From NCBI GenBank assembly GCA_025435555.1, contig JAIWWG010000021.1, forward strand, positions 353,073-417,072: a DNA stretch of 64,000 nt, in the 5' to 3' direction. The notes under the pieces are model-generated. The model saw nothing but the letters and a program-made list of their open reading frames with translations. It had not been told where the DNA came from and searched no databases. Positions 1 through 10,923 of this stretch are shown piece by piece. Source of the stretch: Chytriomyces cf. hyalinus JEL632 (Eukaryota; Chytridiomycota; Chytridiomycetes; Chytridiales; Chytriomycetaceae). The position numbers and the translations under genes are program-made. Position 1 is the stretch's first letter, and each line of letters opens with the position of its first letter.

Positions 1-3000
1 CTTCTTGCTCATCTGAGTAGGCGAATCTTCGGCGCGGGTAGACGTGAGGCAACCCAATCATCGGAGCAATAAGATAAGCGGATTCTACGGGCTCAGGTGA
101 TTCGCTTGAGCTAGCAGTGGCGCCATTGGTTTTGTGTCGGTGAAGAACAAGATTCCAGAATTCTGACTGGAACTGCTTCAAAGACTCCCATTCTGATTTC
201 AGCATTTGCACTGAATTGTCCTCTTCGCCCATTCGGGTGTAATTTGAAGTGAATGGGAAAATGTCAACTTTGGAGGGTGTAGACTGGAAGAATATTGGGA
301 ATGACGGTATTTCGTCTGTGGGAATTGGCTTTGCTGTTACGATTGCAAACGTTCGTCGAGGTTCGTTGGAGGGCGGATATGATTGCAGAGCATGGTAAAA
401 GTGATTCTCCTGGCCCTGATTGGAGGCATCTGAAAAAAGTCCTTGAAAGGCGCAAACTGGCGGATTTCTGTTTCGCGTGTAGATCTCTGCCTCAGGGCCA
501 AGAACGAATACTGTGACGAAAACTGAAACTTCTTCTTCTGAAATTTGAAACGGCTTGTTGTCCGATTGTGAGGATTCCGGCACAAATTCGTCCACAAGAC
601 CCTTCCAAAGGACAGATTTCGACAAGCACTTTGGAATTTTCCGTCGATGCGCAAACAGAGCGTCCTCTTTTCCCTCTCCAGACGCCGGATCATACACGAA
701 AAGTTGTTGCGCGCCATTCGACTTTTCTTTCTTTTCGCCTCGCGTCAGCTCCAATAACTCTCGAGCGAACGAAAATGTGCGACTGTGATTATTTTTGCGG
801 TTTTTCTTGTATGCGGGCAGCAAATGATCGTTGAGCAACCCACATCCATGGAGATACCGGATTGCTTCGATACCCGCAGATTGCATTGCTGCCTTTCGTG
901 TAAAGCGCATGGATCCCACAATTTCAACAGTCTCCTTGTCGTTGATTTCTGCATCTGACGGCGACTGAAGAAGAACGGTGAACACAAATCCTGACACAGA
1001 TGTCTGACGAGGTAAAGCAATCGATTCTTCATCGAGCCCGGCAGATTTCCACAAAAGCCTTTGTTTTTCTTTGCGGCGCACATATTCATCCCACCCATCA
1101 ATATTCGTATCGCTGTTTCCTTCAAGAAGAAGGCGATATTCTGGCTTTCCTCGAAACGCTCGAGATAAGACACCATTCACTCCAGACAACGTCGCAACGC
1201 TGACACCAGGTGCCCCACTTTTACGTGCGATCGAGTAAACATCTCCCGATCCAACAAACTCTGAAATAAGACCATTGTCCTCTTCGCCTCGAGAAACAGA
1301 TGCGGCATTTGATGCATCTTCCGTTGCAGGCATCCGCGAGACAAGGGCTCGTGTCATCATTTCGGCGGCTTTTGCGTGGGAGATTGTTTCGACTGCGTGG
1401 GTATCGTTGCGCCGCACCAGGATTATATATTCGCTGCCGCGGACATCGCGCGCTCGTCCACGAGATTGCACGTAGCCAGTATTGGATCGAAACAAGTCAA
1501 AGATAATGATGAGTTTGCACGCGGGTCTAAATGCCGAAAAAAGGATCAGCCAAGCATTCAGAAAACTACTGTTGACAAGGTCAAATCTAACATATCAATG
1601 CCTTCTTCAGCAACTCTTGTGACAACAAGCAAGTTCACCTCTCCACTGCGAAACTGTTCCAGTGCCTGGTTTTGGATATTGGAGTTCATTCTGGCATGGG
1701 TGCTTGAATTGCTTCCTTGTCCCGTCACAAAACCACATGCAATTCCTGGGAAATGCCGTGGCGCAAGCTGGGCCAACAAGTCACAAAGAGTCGATGCAGT
1801 TGTTCGCTTCTCGACAAAGACCATTGCTCGAAATGTCTTGGGGTTGCTGCGTCCGTCCTTGAATCTCTGCTCGATCAAGTTTATGAGAGACCACACTTTC
1901 GGGCCAATGTCTGAATCCTTCACTTCAGAAAGGTTCGGTATTGAAGGCAGCTCGCCGGTGATGACGGAAACGATTTCTTTTTTCGCCTCCTCATTTGAGT
2001 CTCCTGTTTTCTTCGCCAACCAGGCAAAAAGGTTAAGGAAAGATTGCTGGGTATACATGCACAGATTTATGTATACCTCTTCTCAAATGTCGCGCTTCGC
2101 TAACGCTGGAATATAGACATGAAGCCAGCCTTCCAGCGCACCAAACTCCCAAATCAATCTCAAGATCTTTGACAAGATTCAAGCACTTTTTCACAGAATC
2201 GGCAACGGATACTTCCTCCAACGCCTCAATTCTTTTGAGAGCCGTGACGTAGAAATGAAAGAAAGCAGCAGCTTTGGTTGATCCAGGCTCCAGTGGGTTC
2301 CCGTCGGCAATCGAATCAAATAGCGTGTAACTTTGCGGATTGAATTCCATCAGATACTCTTTTGCTTGCGACACAAAACCGTCAAGGCTGTTTCGATCTG
2401 ATACGGTCACAATTCTGCAGTCCAATGACGCCTGAAGTTCGACGAGCCTAGCTTGCGAGTCTTCCAGTGTACGACTCTTTTGGAAGATGGGGCTCGCAGT
2501 CATTCCAAGAATCTGAAAGTTTTTTTCGTTCTCTGTTGGCATGGTTTTGCGTGTCCGAAAGAAAAGAGATGGTTGACATACCTTCGGACGATCTGGAACC
2601 GGCAATGGATTATAGAACTCATTCATGATGAGCAGGTACGGGTGCGAACCAACAGCATGATGGCATTCATCAAAGACAATCAGGGATAGGTCTGCACCCA
2701 TTTTTAAATATCCGTGCCTGAGCGTGTTTAGCAGAGTCTGCGACATTCGTTAATCAAATGGCCTCGCCTAAAAGTAATGCGGAAGACCAATTACGGCCAG
2801 TTTGATAGTACCTGGGGCGTGAAGACAAGCACGTGGCTGTCTGCAACTTGCTTTCGAAACTGGTCAAACGAGAGCGCCAGAAGAGACCCGGACTGGGATT
2901 CGCGAGTGAATTCGCAAACAATTAGATCGCTGGTGCGGCGCATTTTTTCAGACTGTTGGCGTACAAGGGCAACTGTCGGCGCAACGAAGGCAATCTTTTT

Positions 3001-3300
3001 TGGTTGCCTGGGCGACGAAGCAGAAAACACAGTTTAGGACATACCGCCCCCCACCCCCCCCCCCCCCCCCCCCCCCCCGGAAGATCGCTGCAGTTACCGT
3101 TTAAGCTCGCTGTCAATCGTGTGTTGCGGTGCGTCCGCATCCAAGTTGAGAGCCACAAGCGGCACCGCCATTTTCTCCATCAGAAGAATGGAAACTAGCG
3201 TTTTACCAGTTCCTGTGTCAAGAAAAGCAATGGTGTTGTGTTCTTGCGCTCGCTGGAATAGTTCCAGCTGGTATGGGCGCGGCGTCGGCACCTGTCTCAT
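1..3300 (-). CDS. Dicer-like RNase (N-terminal two thirds; runs off window start)
   Basis: Dicer cuts double-stranded RNA into small RNAs for RNA silencing. The visible 1,009 codons hold the helicase half. Motif I GTGKT is near residues 30-34 and the DECH box near 156-159. The helicase C motif RVAEEGID is near 486-493, and motif VI QSRGRARD near 519-526. A Dicer-dimerisation (DUF283) segment around FTRKAAMQSAG follows near residue 720. Introns at 1527-1576, 2047-2104, 2738-2811 and 3008-3097 keep the frame throughout. The start at 3300 is the Met just before the PYQLELFQRA helicase entry; an in-frame Met at 3381 is an alternative. The PAZ and RNase III domains must lie beyond position 1, so catalytic integrity cannot be judged here. 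The first intron contains a 25-base C run. Identification is firm because motif order and the DUF283 segment separate Dicer from other DExH helicases. Confidence 0.9.
3054..3078. repeat. 25-base C homopolymer inside a Dicer intron
   Basis: Twenty-five consecutive C on the plus strand lie inside the first intron of the minus-strand Dicer gene, so they are a G run in the transcript, between the GTAACT donor (3097) and the acceptor at 3008. Its length should be treated as uncertain because homopolymers are error-prone in sequencing and replication. Confidence 0.9.
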
Positions 3301-3400
3301 TTCTTGGATATTTATACGCCCAACTTTATCCCACGTTGGACAATAAAACAAGCATCGCCGAGATAGCAAAACAACGCGCACAGAGCTTAAAAATGATCTA

Positions 3401-5886
3401 TCACACGATCCGTTTAATCATGTCAAACCGCTCCAAACCATCCAATTTCTCGTCTTTTTGAACAAACAGAATCTCAACATTCCCATTGGACTTCAGGGGT
3501 CCCCTGTTTGTAAATGCTTCCGATTTCGATCCGTTTCCTTTTGCTGCATCTTTCGGCTTGGCTGGGTAAACGACATAACCAGCATCGATAACCAGCGGGG
3601 AGCTAGGTCTGCGTCCGGCTCTAAATTTTGTTGGAGTACTGGGAACTGTGGGAGCAGGGGCGGTTGATGCAGTAGCAGATGCAGTTGTTGGTACCGTTGT
3701 TGCCTCTGCAGCTGAACTGGAAGTCCAATGCGCGCATTTTCGAGCTCCATATCGAATAAGACTGAACCCAATCATAACCTTGATTGTAAAGAGTCTGTAA
3801 AAGATAAGGTTCGACATTAGAAGAAGCAGCATATTCAGCAGAGAAATCACTTACATGACGTATCCAGTCGCAAAAAGAGCAAAGCATTGCGCGACAGCTC
3901 CAATTCGATCCCAACCCCACTGCACAGCTTCCGTATCAGCAAAGAAACTGACTCCAACGCGCTCAAAACATTTCCCAACATCCGAAAACATAAACTCATC
4001 ATCCAATTGCATCGATACGCCACGGACACATGCACCGACTCCACCCATCACCGCATAATACCCACGCGGGAGATTCCAATCTAAATTCCAGGGCATCCGC
4101 GCACAAATCCCGCCACTCTCCTCATGCACACACAACATCTTTCCAGACTCTCGAAACACTCGCACAACAAGACACGCTACAGGAAGCGTGACTAAACCGA
4201 TCCGCCGTGCAACAGTTGTACTTCGCCCCGCTGGATTCGCATGATTCGGGTTATACACGCCATGCGCATCTGCCATTAAATCGCGCGCAAGTGTCTGGCG
4301 ATACTTTTTGTACACGGCGTGAGGCTTCATGTTGTTGAATTTGGTCATGAAGCCATGTTTGATCCAGTCAATTAAGAATTCGGTTGCGAGGATGTAAATG
4401 GCTGGCGTGAGGATAATGTTGATGAGGTTGATTGTTTCTGAATCGGGCGCGAATTGAGACGCGTCTGCGAATAATTGCGCAGGTAATGAAGAGAGTGATG
4501 CGAGAAGCGATTGATCTGATTGAAATGCAGAATAGGCATTTGAAATCAAGGCGGAAACAATTGCGAGTGTTGCCGTTGCTGCGTTTGGAACGGCGACGCT
4601 GAAAAATTGAACAATGGAATGCGTGTTTGCTGCCGTGAACTCAATGTAATTCCGCAGGCAAATGATGACCAGAAATATTGATAACTGGAACCGCTCCACA
4701 ATGTCTGAGAATCAAAAACATCAGTACTTGCTCCTTCACCGATTCTCTGGGCACATACCTCCGCATGAGAGCTGGAACAGAAATTCGCGATCATATTTTT
4801 TAAAAACAAACGCTTTGATTTCGTAAAACTGATTTCCCAGAATCAAACTGAAGAGCGTATTGGACTTGCTGTTGAATGCAATGTTGAGCGCAATCACATG
4901 ATAGAACAGCAACAGGCTATGGCAGAATAGGTAAATAAGCGCGAGTCCAAAGTGAGTTACGCGATTGATGCGACGGACACTTAAAACTTGGATGGGTGCT
5001 TCGGAGGTGCCTTGAAAAAGGCTGTCGAGGATATCATGGCCTAAACTTGAGAGCAAGCTGTTCCCAATCTACAAGGAATTTGCATTGTTAGTCGTGCCAA
5101 TATACTTGTTCCGAGACAGTGGATCACCTCGAGCATGTTATACAAGACATACAGCTTGATGTGGGATTGCCCGCGAACAGAGTGATAGATTCGACTGCCA
5201 TCAATATGCTCCATAAAAAAGCAGCAAATGACAATGAGAAGGCCTTTCATGAGGTCGCATTTTTGGGAAGCTGAAAGCTTTCGTTGCCTGGTGCAAAAGT
5301 AGTTTCGTTCAGTTCGTTTCAACTGGTTTCACGTTCACACAACCAAACACACAGACCTCGCAAATAGGGCCATGCATATTCGAACAGGAAGGATGGTGAA
5401 AATGTACAGCAAAGAGTCGAGGCAGATTGCGAAACCGAATCCCATGAGCTTTTCGAGTTCATACGGCACCGTGAAAAAATGTTCTACCAGTTCCTTTTTG
5501 GTTGAGGCGTTGTTGTAGGGAGCTGGCATGTCGGACCAGTATTCCGGACTTTGAATTTGGCCCTTGAAGAATTTGGTGAAGCGGAACCGGTTGATGATCT
5601 TTACGGTGACAGTTGGAGGTGGATCGGGCTGTGGTATAGGGCTCTGGATGACTGGGTCTGCTGAATGCAATACAGAAGGTGGTTTCGACTCCTCGAGAAC
5701 TGACGGCATGTGATCTGCTATTGACTGGGTTGCTCGTTTCAGGTTGTTCGCTTCTCCCTCGCGCAGTTCCATTGACTGAAGGATCGCGGCAGTATTTGGT
5801 ATCGCTCTGATCTCGTCAGTAGTCGCAGTCGTTGGCGGTTCGGCAGCAGCAGGAACGTCTCCACTTTGAAATGCCGATGTCACCAT
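3401..5886 (-). CDS. TAPT1/EMP65 family ER membrane protein
   Basis: This is a member of the TAPT1 (eukaryotic membrane protein, PF05346-type) family, multi-pass ER proteins. Yeast Emp65 acts in ER membrane protein homeostasis, and animal TAPT1 is needed for cilium/Golgi function. The predicted protein is 747 residues. It has a low-complexity N-terminus, then the family signatures ELVEHFFTVPYELEKLMGFG, MEHIDGSRIYHSVRGQSHIK and ILDSLFQG, a hydrophobic IALNIAFNSK-type segment, and CGDIVERFQLSIFL. The tail is Ala/Thr/Pro-rich with a basic end. Four introns (3795-3854, 4705-4758, 5069-5127, 5288-5356) join in frame. The gene starts only 44 bases from divergent ALG13. A role in flagellum or ER biology here is inference. 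Confidence 0.88.
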
Positions 5887-5930
5887 TGGCTCTTGGATGA
5901 GTTTAAATATTTACGAAACAGTAAAATAAA
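5887..5930. promoter_or_regulatory. 44-bp shared divergent promoter region
   Basis: Only 44 bases separate the start codons of the TAPT1-like gene (minus) and ALG13 (plus). Both promoters must therefore overlap each other or the neighbouring 5' coding region. The interval is AT-rich and shows no obvious TATA box. Both products act at the ER membrane, so shared control is plausible but unproven. Confidence 0.5.
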
Positions 5931-6478
5931 ATGAGCGTTTTTGTGACAGTGGGAACGACGCAGTTTGACGCGCTTGTCGAAGCAGTCACCAGCAAAGCGT
6001 TCATTGCTCGAATCGCAGCAAGCGGAATCACACAACTGACCGTGCAGCACGGAACATCTGAACCACAGAACAATATCATGGAGAATACCCCACTGCGACT
6101 GACGCTCTTTGACTACTCACAGTCACTGCATGAGGTGAATCTGGCGTTCGTTCTCTTCGAAATACACGCAGCTTACACCTTTCCGAATCCCTCACATCTC
6201 TTACCTCTATCCCTCCATCCCTCTGCTGCCAGCACATGTCCACTGCATCCATCGTCATATCACACGCAGGAGCCGGATCGCTCCTCGAGTGCCTACGACT
6301 CAAGAAATGCACGATCGCAGTTCCCAACGCAACCCTGATGCACAATCACCAGGCACAGCTTGCAGACCGCATGCATCAAGACAAGCTGGTGGTCTCTTGC
6401 ATCTGCGATCCGGATTCGCTTGCTGACTTGATTGTGGACAGGAATAAGAACGTGTTGTCGCAGCTGGATCCAGGTTAG
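5931..6478 (+). CDS. ALG13: UDP-GlcNAc transferase catalytic subunit ALG13
   Basis: ALG13 with its membrane anchor ALG14 adds the second N-acetylglucosamine to the dolichol-linked oligosaccharide on the cytosolic face of the ER. The 149-residue product has the family N-terminus MSVFVTVGTTQFDALVEAV, the middle segment LTVQHGTSEP, and in exon 2 the donor-binding run VISHAGAGSLLE followed by PNATLMHNHQAQLAD. One intron (6135-6232) splits the gene in phase 0. The length fits a stand-alone ALG13 without the extra domains of the animal protein. ALG14 is not in this window. Confidence 0.92.
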
Positions 6479-7033
6479 CGACCCCTCCCCTTTGATTTTA
6501 ATTCTGTCTCAACGAAGTTTATATTTGATGCGATGCACCGGCGGGAAACAGGCGCGTGGGATAGAGACAGGGATCCTCTCGCTGGCTCCAGGAACGTCAT
6601 GCGAGTGTTGGAAAAACTTGTTCAGTAAATTGAAATGCATTGGCTCTGAAATAGTTCGGCCTGTTTGCTCTTGTCTGCGTTGAGACGAGGATAACTTACA
6701 GATACGCACCAAGTCCAAACGATGCCTTCATTCGTTATACAACCAGTTTCTAAAGAGTATGAGTAGGCGGCGACAACTTGACGGTTGGAGCCGGGCCAGA
6801 TGTGCTTGATCACTGACTGTTCTGACACGCAATTTTCAGAGCAGCAATAATGGTATACGAATGAGTTCATGCGGGAAAGCTGGGATGTCCCCCATTTGAT
6901 GACTCGTTTTATTGGGGCTGAAGGTAGTTTACTGCAGCTTAATACTGGGCACTAGGAAGTGTGCTGTGTATCCAGCGTGCGCGGACAAAGCTGTTGCTGC
7001 ACTTCCACGTCAGATAAATAAGCGTGATTTGAA
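6479..7033. other. intergenic, no gene recognised
   Basis: About 555 bases between ALG13 and the lipase. Open frames here are short and match no family I recognise. I see no tRNA, repeat or clear regulatory element. Confidence 0.5.
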
Positions 7034-8404
7034 ATGCGGAAAAACTCTGCTTCAAAACCACCTCAAATGATCCCGTACCCCGGCCCACACGCTGTCGGCA
7101 TCGCACGCGTTGAAACCACAGCAACAGACAAGAAACTCGGCGTCCTAGGATGCATGTTTTACCCGAGCCCCGCTCAAACTGCGACAAAATCAAAGTGGCT
7201 CATCGGCCCCACCGGCTTCTACGCCCGTGGGTTCGGGGCATACATTGGTGCGCCACAGTTTCTATCCAACACATTGCTCACATGGCTGCTTGGGGCTGTT
7301 ACGATCGACGCGTGTGTGGAGTCGCAGGCTCGTGATGCTGCAAAGATGCCTGTCGCTGTTTTTAGCCATGGACTTGGTGGTAATCAGACGACGTACTCAG
7401 ATTTGTGTGGAACGTTTGCTTCACGGGGCTTCCTTGTGTTGTCCATCGAGCATCGGTGAGGGAAATCTTCTCACTCATGGTCCCGATCCCACTTATCACT
7501 TTGTCAACTAGGGATCGCTCTGCTTCGGTTTCGGCGAAATCAAACTACACTGAAAAGATTGATTGTAAGAAACCTCAACGCTCTTGCTTGTTTCCTTCCG
7601 AAAACACTTTGTAAGCTGATCATGCAAATCCGACCATTCCAGATCAAAAACCTCCAAAAGACGAGGAGGAGTCACGCCAATTCCGATCCAGTCAGGTCGA
7701 ACAACGAGTATCCGAAGTCAGCGAAGGCTTCCAACTGCTAAGAGACCTGAACGATGGTAAACAGGTCGAGAACCTGCTGGGCACATCTCTGCCTGACTTG
7801 AAGGGCCGCATCGATTTGGATAACTCTGTCATGATTGGCCACAGTTTCGGCGGCGTGACTGCAATCTCGGTTCTTCAGCAACCAAACAATCCCTTCATGT
7901 GAGTCGCGCTGTTTCAGTTTTTCAAAATTTGCTCATCCTTTATCGACCACCCCCAGCGCTGGTATTGTTCTGGATCCGTGGATGTTTGCGCTTTCCAGCA
8001 GAGAACCTGTAAAAGTGCCCGTACTCTCTATTCAATCCGAAACGTTCCACTGGCGTAAAAACATTACCGCATTCCGTGAAATCTGGGATAAATCCACAAC
8101 GCCACCAAATCGCCCATCAAACACATTCACAGTCCTCTACAACACCAAGCATCAAGATGTGTCAGATTTGCTCAGCATTGCTCCATCGTTCCTAAAGAAC
8201 ACTATCGGTCTTGGAAAGTTGGATGCAAAAGTTGTTTACGACGCGTACGATAAAATGTGCAGTGGGTTTTTGAAAAAGGTTCTGGATGGGCGCAGCAAAC
8301 TTGCGGACGAGATTGTGGTTGGGGATGTGGATGCTGCTTTGGTGGTGAAGGACGAGGCGGCGTTCGAGTTTTTAGACACGATCATGGCGCCAGCGAAAGT
8401 GTAG
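7034..8404 (+). CDS. platelet-activating-factor acetylhydrolase-like phospholipase A2
   Basis: An alpha/beta-hydrolase of the PAF-acetylhydrolase (group VII PLA2) family, which removes short or oxidised sn-2 acyl chains from phospholipids. The 392-residue protein starts with the family-like PYPGPHAVGIARVE stretch and has the oxyanion segment PVAVFSHGLGGNQTTYS. The nucleophile elbow is MIGHSFGGVTA (GHSFG, catalytic Ser), followed by GIVLDPWMF (catalytic Asp region). A late His in NTKHQDVSD probably completes the triad. Introns at 7456-7511, 7565-7642 and 7899-7956 all keep frame. There is no obvious signal peptide, so a cytosolic form is likely. Confidence 0.88.
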
Positions 8405-8528
8405 TCTTTTATTTTTATTTTTTCTCGTGACTTGCTTTATTCCGTGATATTATTGTGCTGCATCTTGTTTGATAAGTACGGGATGTGTCTTTGCGACTCT
8501 GCGTGGGCGTCTGAAAAACACTGGGCAC

Positions 8529-8782
8529 AGTAAAAAACGTCATCTCAAATGTGCGACTTGAACCAGAGATGGTGCAATAAAAACTGCGGGAGCAGATGCG
8601 TGCGACAATTTGGTTACCCAAAAGAAGACATGGCGCCCTTGTTGAAAAACGCAAATTTTTTATCAACTTTTAAATGGTGTTTGCCAGCAAATATATCGGA
8701 ACAATGCTCCGAACTCCGGATGCGATTCAGGAAGGATTCGAAGAAAGGGAATGGTGGACAGCGGGTGGTGAGAGGAGCTCAC
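8529..8782. repeat. diverged direct repeat, left copy (flanks the CRN-like gene)
   Basis: This segment resembles 10733-10923 in the same orientation. Shared landmarks in the same order are AGTAAAAAA, CATCTCAAA, GATGCG(T/C)GCGACAATTT, GGT(G/A)TTTG(C/T)CAG and GAGAGGAGC. The copies differ by many substitutions and indels. The left copy lies about 125 bases after the lipase stop and the right copy starts 8 bases after the CRN-like stop, so they bracket the CRN-like gene. Confidence 0.6.
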
Positions 8783-9026
8783 CAAAGAAAAAAGAAAAAA
8801 AGAAAAGGTGCTTTGGAAGTTGTTTCACACACGACCACATTTCGTCCAGTGAGTAGCGAACTCTAAATCGCATCTTCATACGGTCCACCGTCAATAAGCA
8901 GGACGGTGCTGGTCAAGTCCTGAGCAACGTGGTATGTAGCGAGCAGGGGAAGAAAGAATGGCAAGGATCAGCGCGCATATCTGACTGTATTTTTTACCAG
9001 AATAAATACTATTCTTTTTTTTACAG

Positions 9027-10725
9027 TTCTCATTATTGCAGACGCACGCTTCCTCAACGTCAAGTGCAAGACACTTCCGGTCGCTGAACTCAAGGTCATT
9101 GGCATAACACGGTTGGGTGGACTCACGTTGGCTATAAAGGACTTCTTCTCTCTCGGTTGTGGTTGCGGCCTGATCCACCTCTACGACAAGAACAACAATC
9201 GAATCGCGACGTGGGCTCAGTTCAGCAAGCTTCCTGCTGAATACTTCACAGAGGATGGTAGTTTCCTCACCGTTCGGACGTCTCCACCACCATCGATGGA
9301 AGCGAGCAACGTTTCAGAGTTGGCAGCAATAAATACGACGGAGGATGCTCCAAAAAAGCAGCACATCGAAGATTATCTGGATTCTAATATGACTGCTCGG
9401 TTTCAAGCCTTCAACACTGCGCAGGTCGTGGATGGCTGTATCGTCTCGCCGGGACAAGCACTTCTGCCATATCCATTGGAGAACTTTCGAAAGCTCTGTG
9501 TCCGAACTTGCTACAAAGACGTCTTTGATCTGCTTGTTGAGAAAGATAAGAGTGGCTTGGAATTGTTTGCAATCACGGGAACTCCAGGAACCAAAAAGTC
9601 GCACTTCTTCATCTACATTTTGTATCGCTTGCTCAAGCACCAGTCCAGGCGTCCCTCACAGTCTCGCCCAAGCCCTTTAAAATCAAAAAGAGTTGTCCAC
9701 CAAACCAGGAGCCGCCGCTACTGCTTTGACTTGGACAATCAAACTGTTTTTGAAGTCACCAAATGGGACGCGAAGAATTTAGTTCGTCTCTCTGAAACGC
9801 TGTACATCATCAGCGGACGTAATTCTCGAGCCCTTCCCAATTCTTGTGTTACCCTGTTCACTGCGTCTCCTGGGTCGGAAGTATACGATCAATTTAGAAA
9901 ACACGTTCGGTTACTCCGAGCTGATAGTATGTCGCCAAAGTTGTTATTTGGATTTGCCGATTGCCGATTTCCATGATCGACTGCGTAGATATGGTGGAAG
10001 CGCCGAATACATCTTCAATTGCTTTCGTGATGACCTGGAAACAGCTTTGGCGGATCCAGATGCTGCAACACGTGTTCAAAATTATAGAATATGCACAGAA
10101 TCGTATGCGGGATTGCATTTGCTGCTTCACATGATTCCATCTGCAGATGGCCAGTACAAGTACAGTCACGCTGCGTTGGCTTCGAGATATGTCGGCGAGC
10201 AACTCTGGAAGAATCACTCGGAACAAATTGTGGCGAATCTTCAACAAATGATTTCCAACGGTCCATTCGAAATATGGCGCCGTTTGTTTGAGATACGGTC
10301 ACGGTGCTTTCTGCTCGGGTGGAATTAAACTCAAATGTCGAAACTTGGCGACTGGCGCGGTTTCCGAACTGACAGTGGATAAGCTTGATGGCGCCCGAGT
10401 TCTTCTTGGACGGGACCTTTTGCCAAGCTGGCCAATTTTGCAGTATCATCAACGTTCAGATGATGACACTTTCCCGGCAATTGACGCATTGAGTCCACAG
10501 GGAATGTTTCAGTTTACTGTGGGGAATGATCATCGGCCGCAAGACGTCGAGGTTTTGAACCGTCTGTGTGCCTTGTACGACAAACCAAAATTGTACTTTG
10601 TGGTGCCGCCACTTGATTTCAAGAACCTTGTGGAACAAAAATACTTGCAAGCGAAAGGGTGGGGTGATGTGGTGCCAATCGAAAATCTGGAGCAGTATGT
10701 CGTTGAGCTGCCTTTTTCGCAGTGA
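9027..10725 (+). pseudogene. Crinkler (CRN)-like gene, broken
   Basis: Crinklers are modular proteins of oomycetes, chytrids and some other eukaryotes, often with an NTPase core. Here a short ubiquitin-like header region ends in TVRTSPPP near 9290. A P-loop NTPase segment FAITGTPGTKKSHFFIYI follows at about 9565-9620. Later come the RRYGGSAEYIF region (about 9985-10015), SHAALASRYVGEQLW and a C-terminal YFVVPPLDF...YVVELPF module at about 10590-10720. The coding frame changes near 9930 and again near 10290 with no space for an intron. The Walker A sequence has Lys where the family has the Gly before Lys-Ser. A stretch expected between the NTPase core and the RRYGG part seems missing. Either a decayed gene or, less likely, two sequencing indels. 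Confidence 0.7.
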
Positions 10726-10732
10726 CTGAAGC

Positions 10733-10923
10733 AGTAAAAAAGAGCCATCTCAAACGCGTGATCTTGGATTGAGAATATGCCACACGAATTCAGGAACCGA
10801 TGCGCGCGACAATTTTCACAACGCAAAATTATATCAAACGGTTTTTGGTATTTGTCAGTTAAATGATATCAAAAAAGACAGTTTCAGGAAGAAGCTTGGA
10901 GGGAAGCGGGTTTTGAGAGGAGC
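10733..10923. repeat. diverged direct repeat, right copy
   Basis: Partner of the repeat at 8529-8782, in the same orientation, with the same ordered landmarks (AGTAAAAAA, CATCTCAAA, GATGCGCGCGACAATTT, GGTATTTGTCAG, GAGAGGAGC). It begins directly after the CRN-like stop codon. Its last 40 bases overlap the 3' end of the minus-strand F-box/LRR gene. Confidence 0.6.

Noticed and set aside
745-1176. Minus-strand open frame of 143 codons in the Dicer region
   Set aside because: It is a shifted frame of the Dicer exon; the other minus frame carries the DUF283 motif and continues to position 1.
1376-2116. Plus-strand open frame of 246 codons
   Set aside because: Antisense to the Dicer helicase domain, which has all expected motifs on the minus strand.
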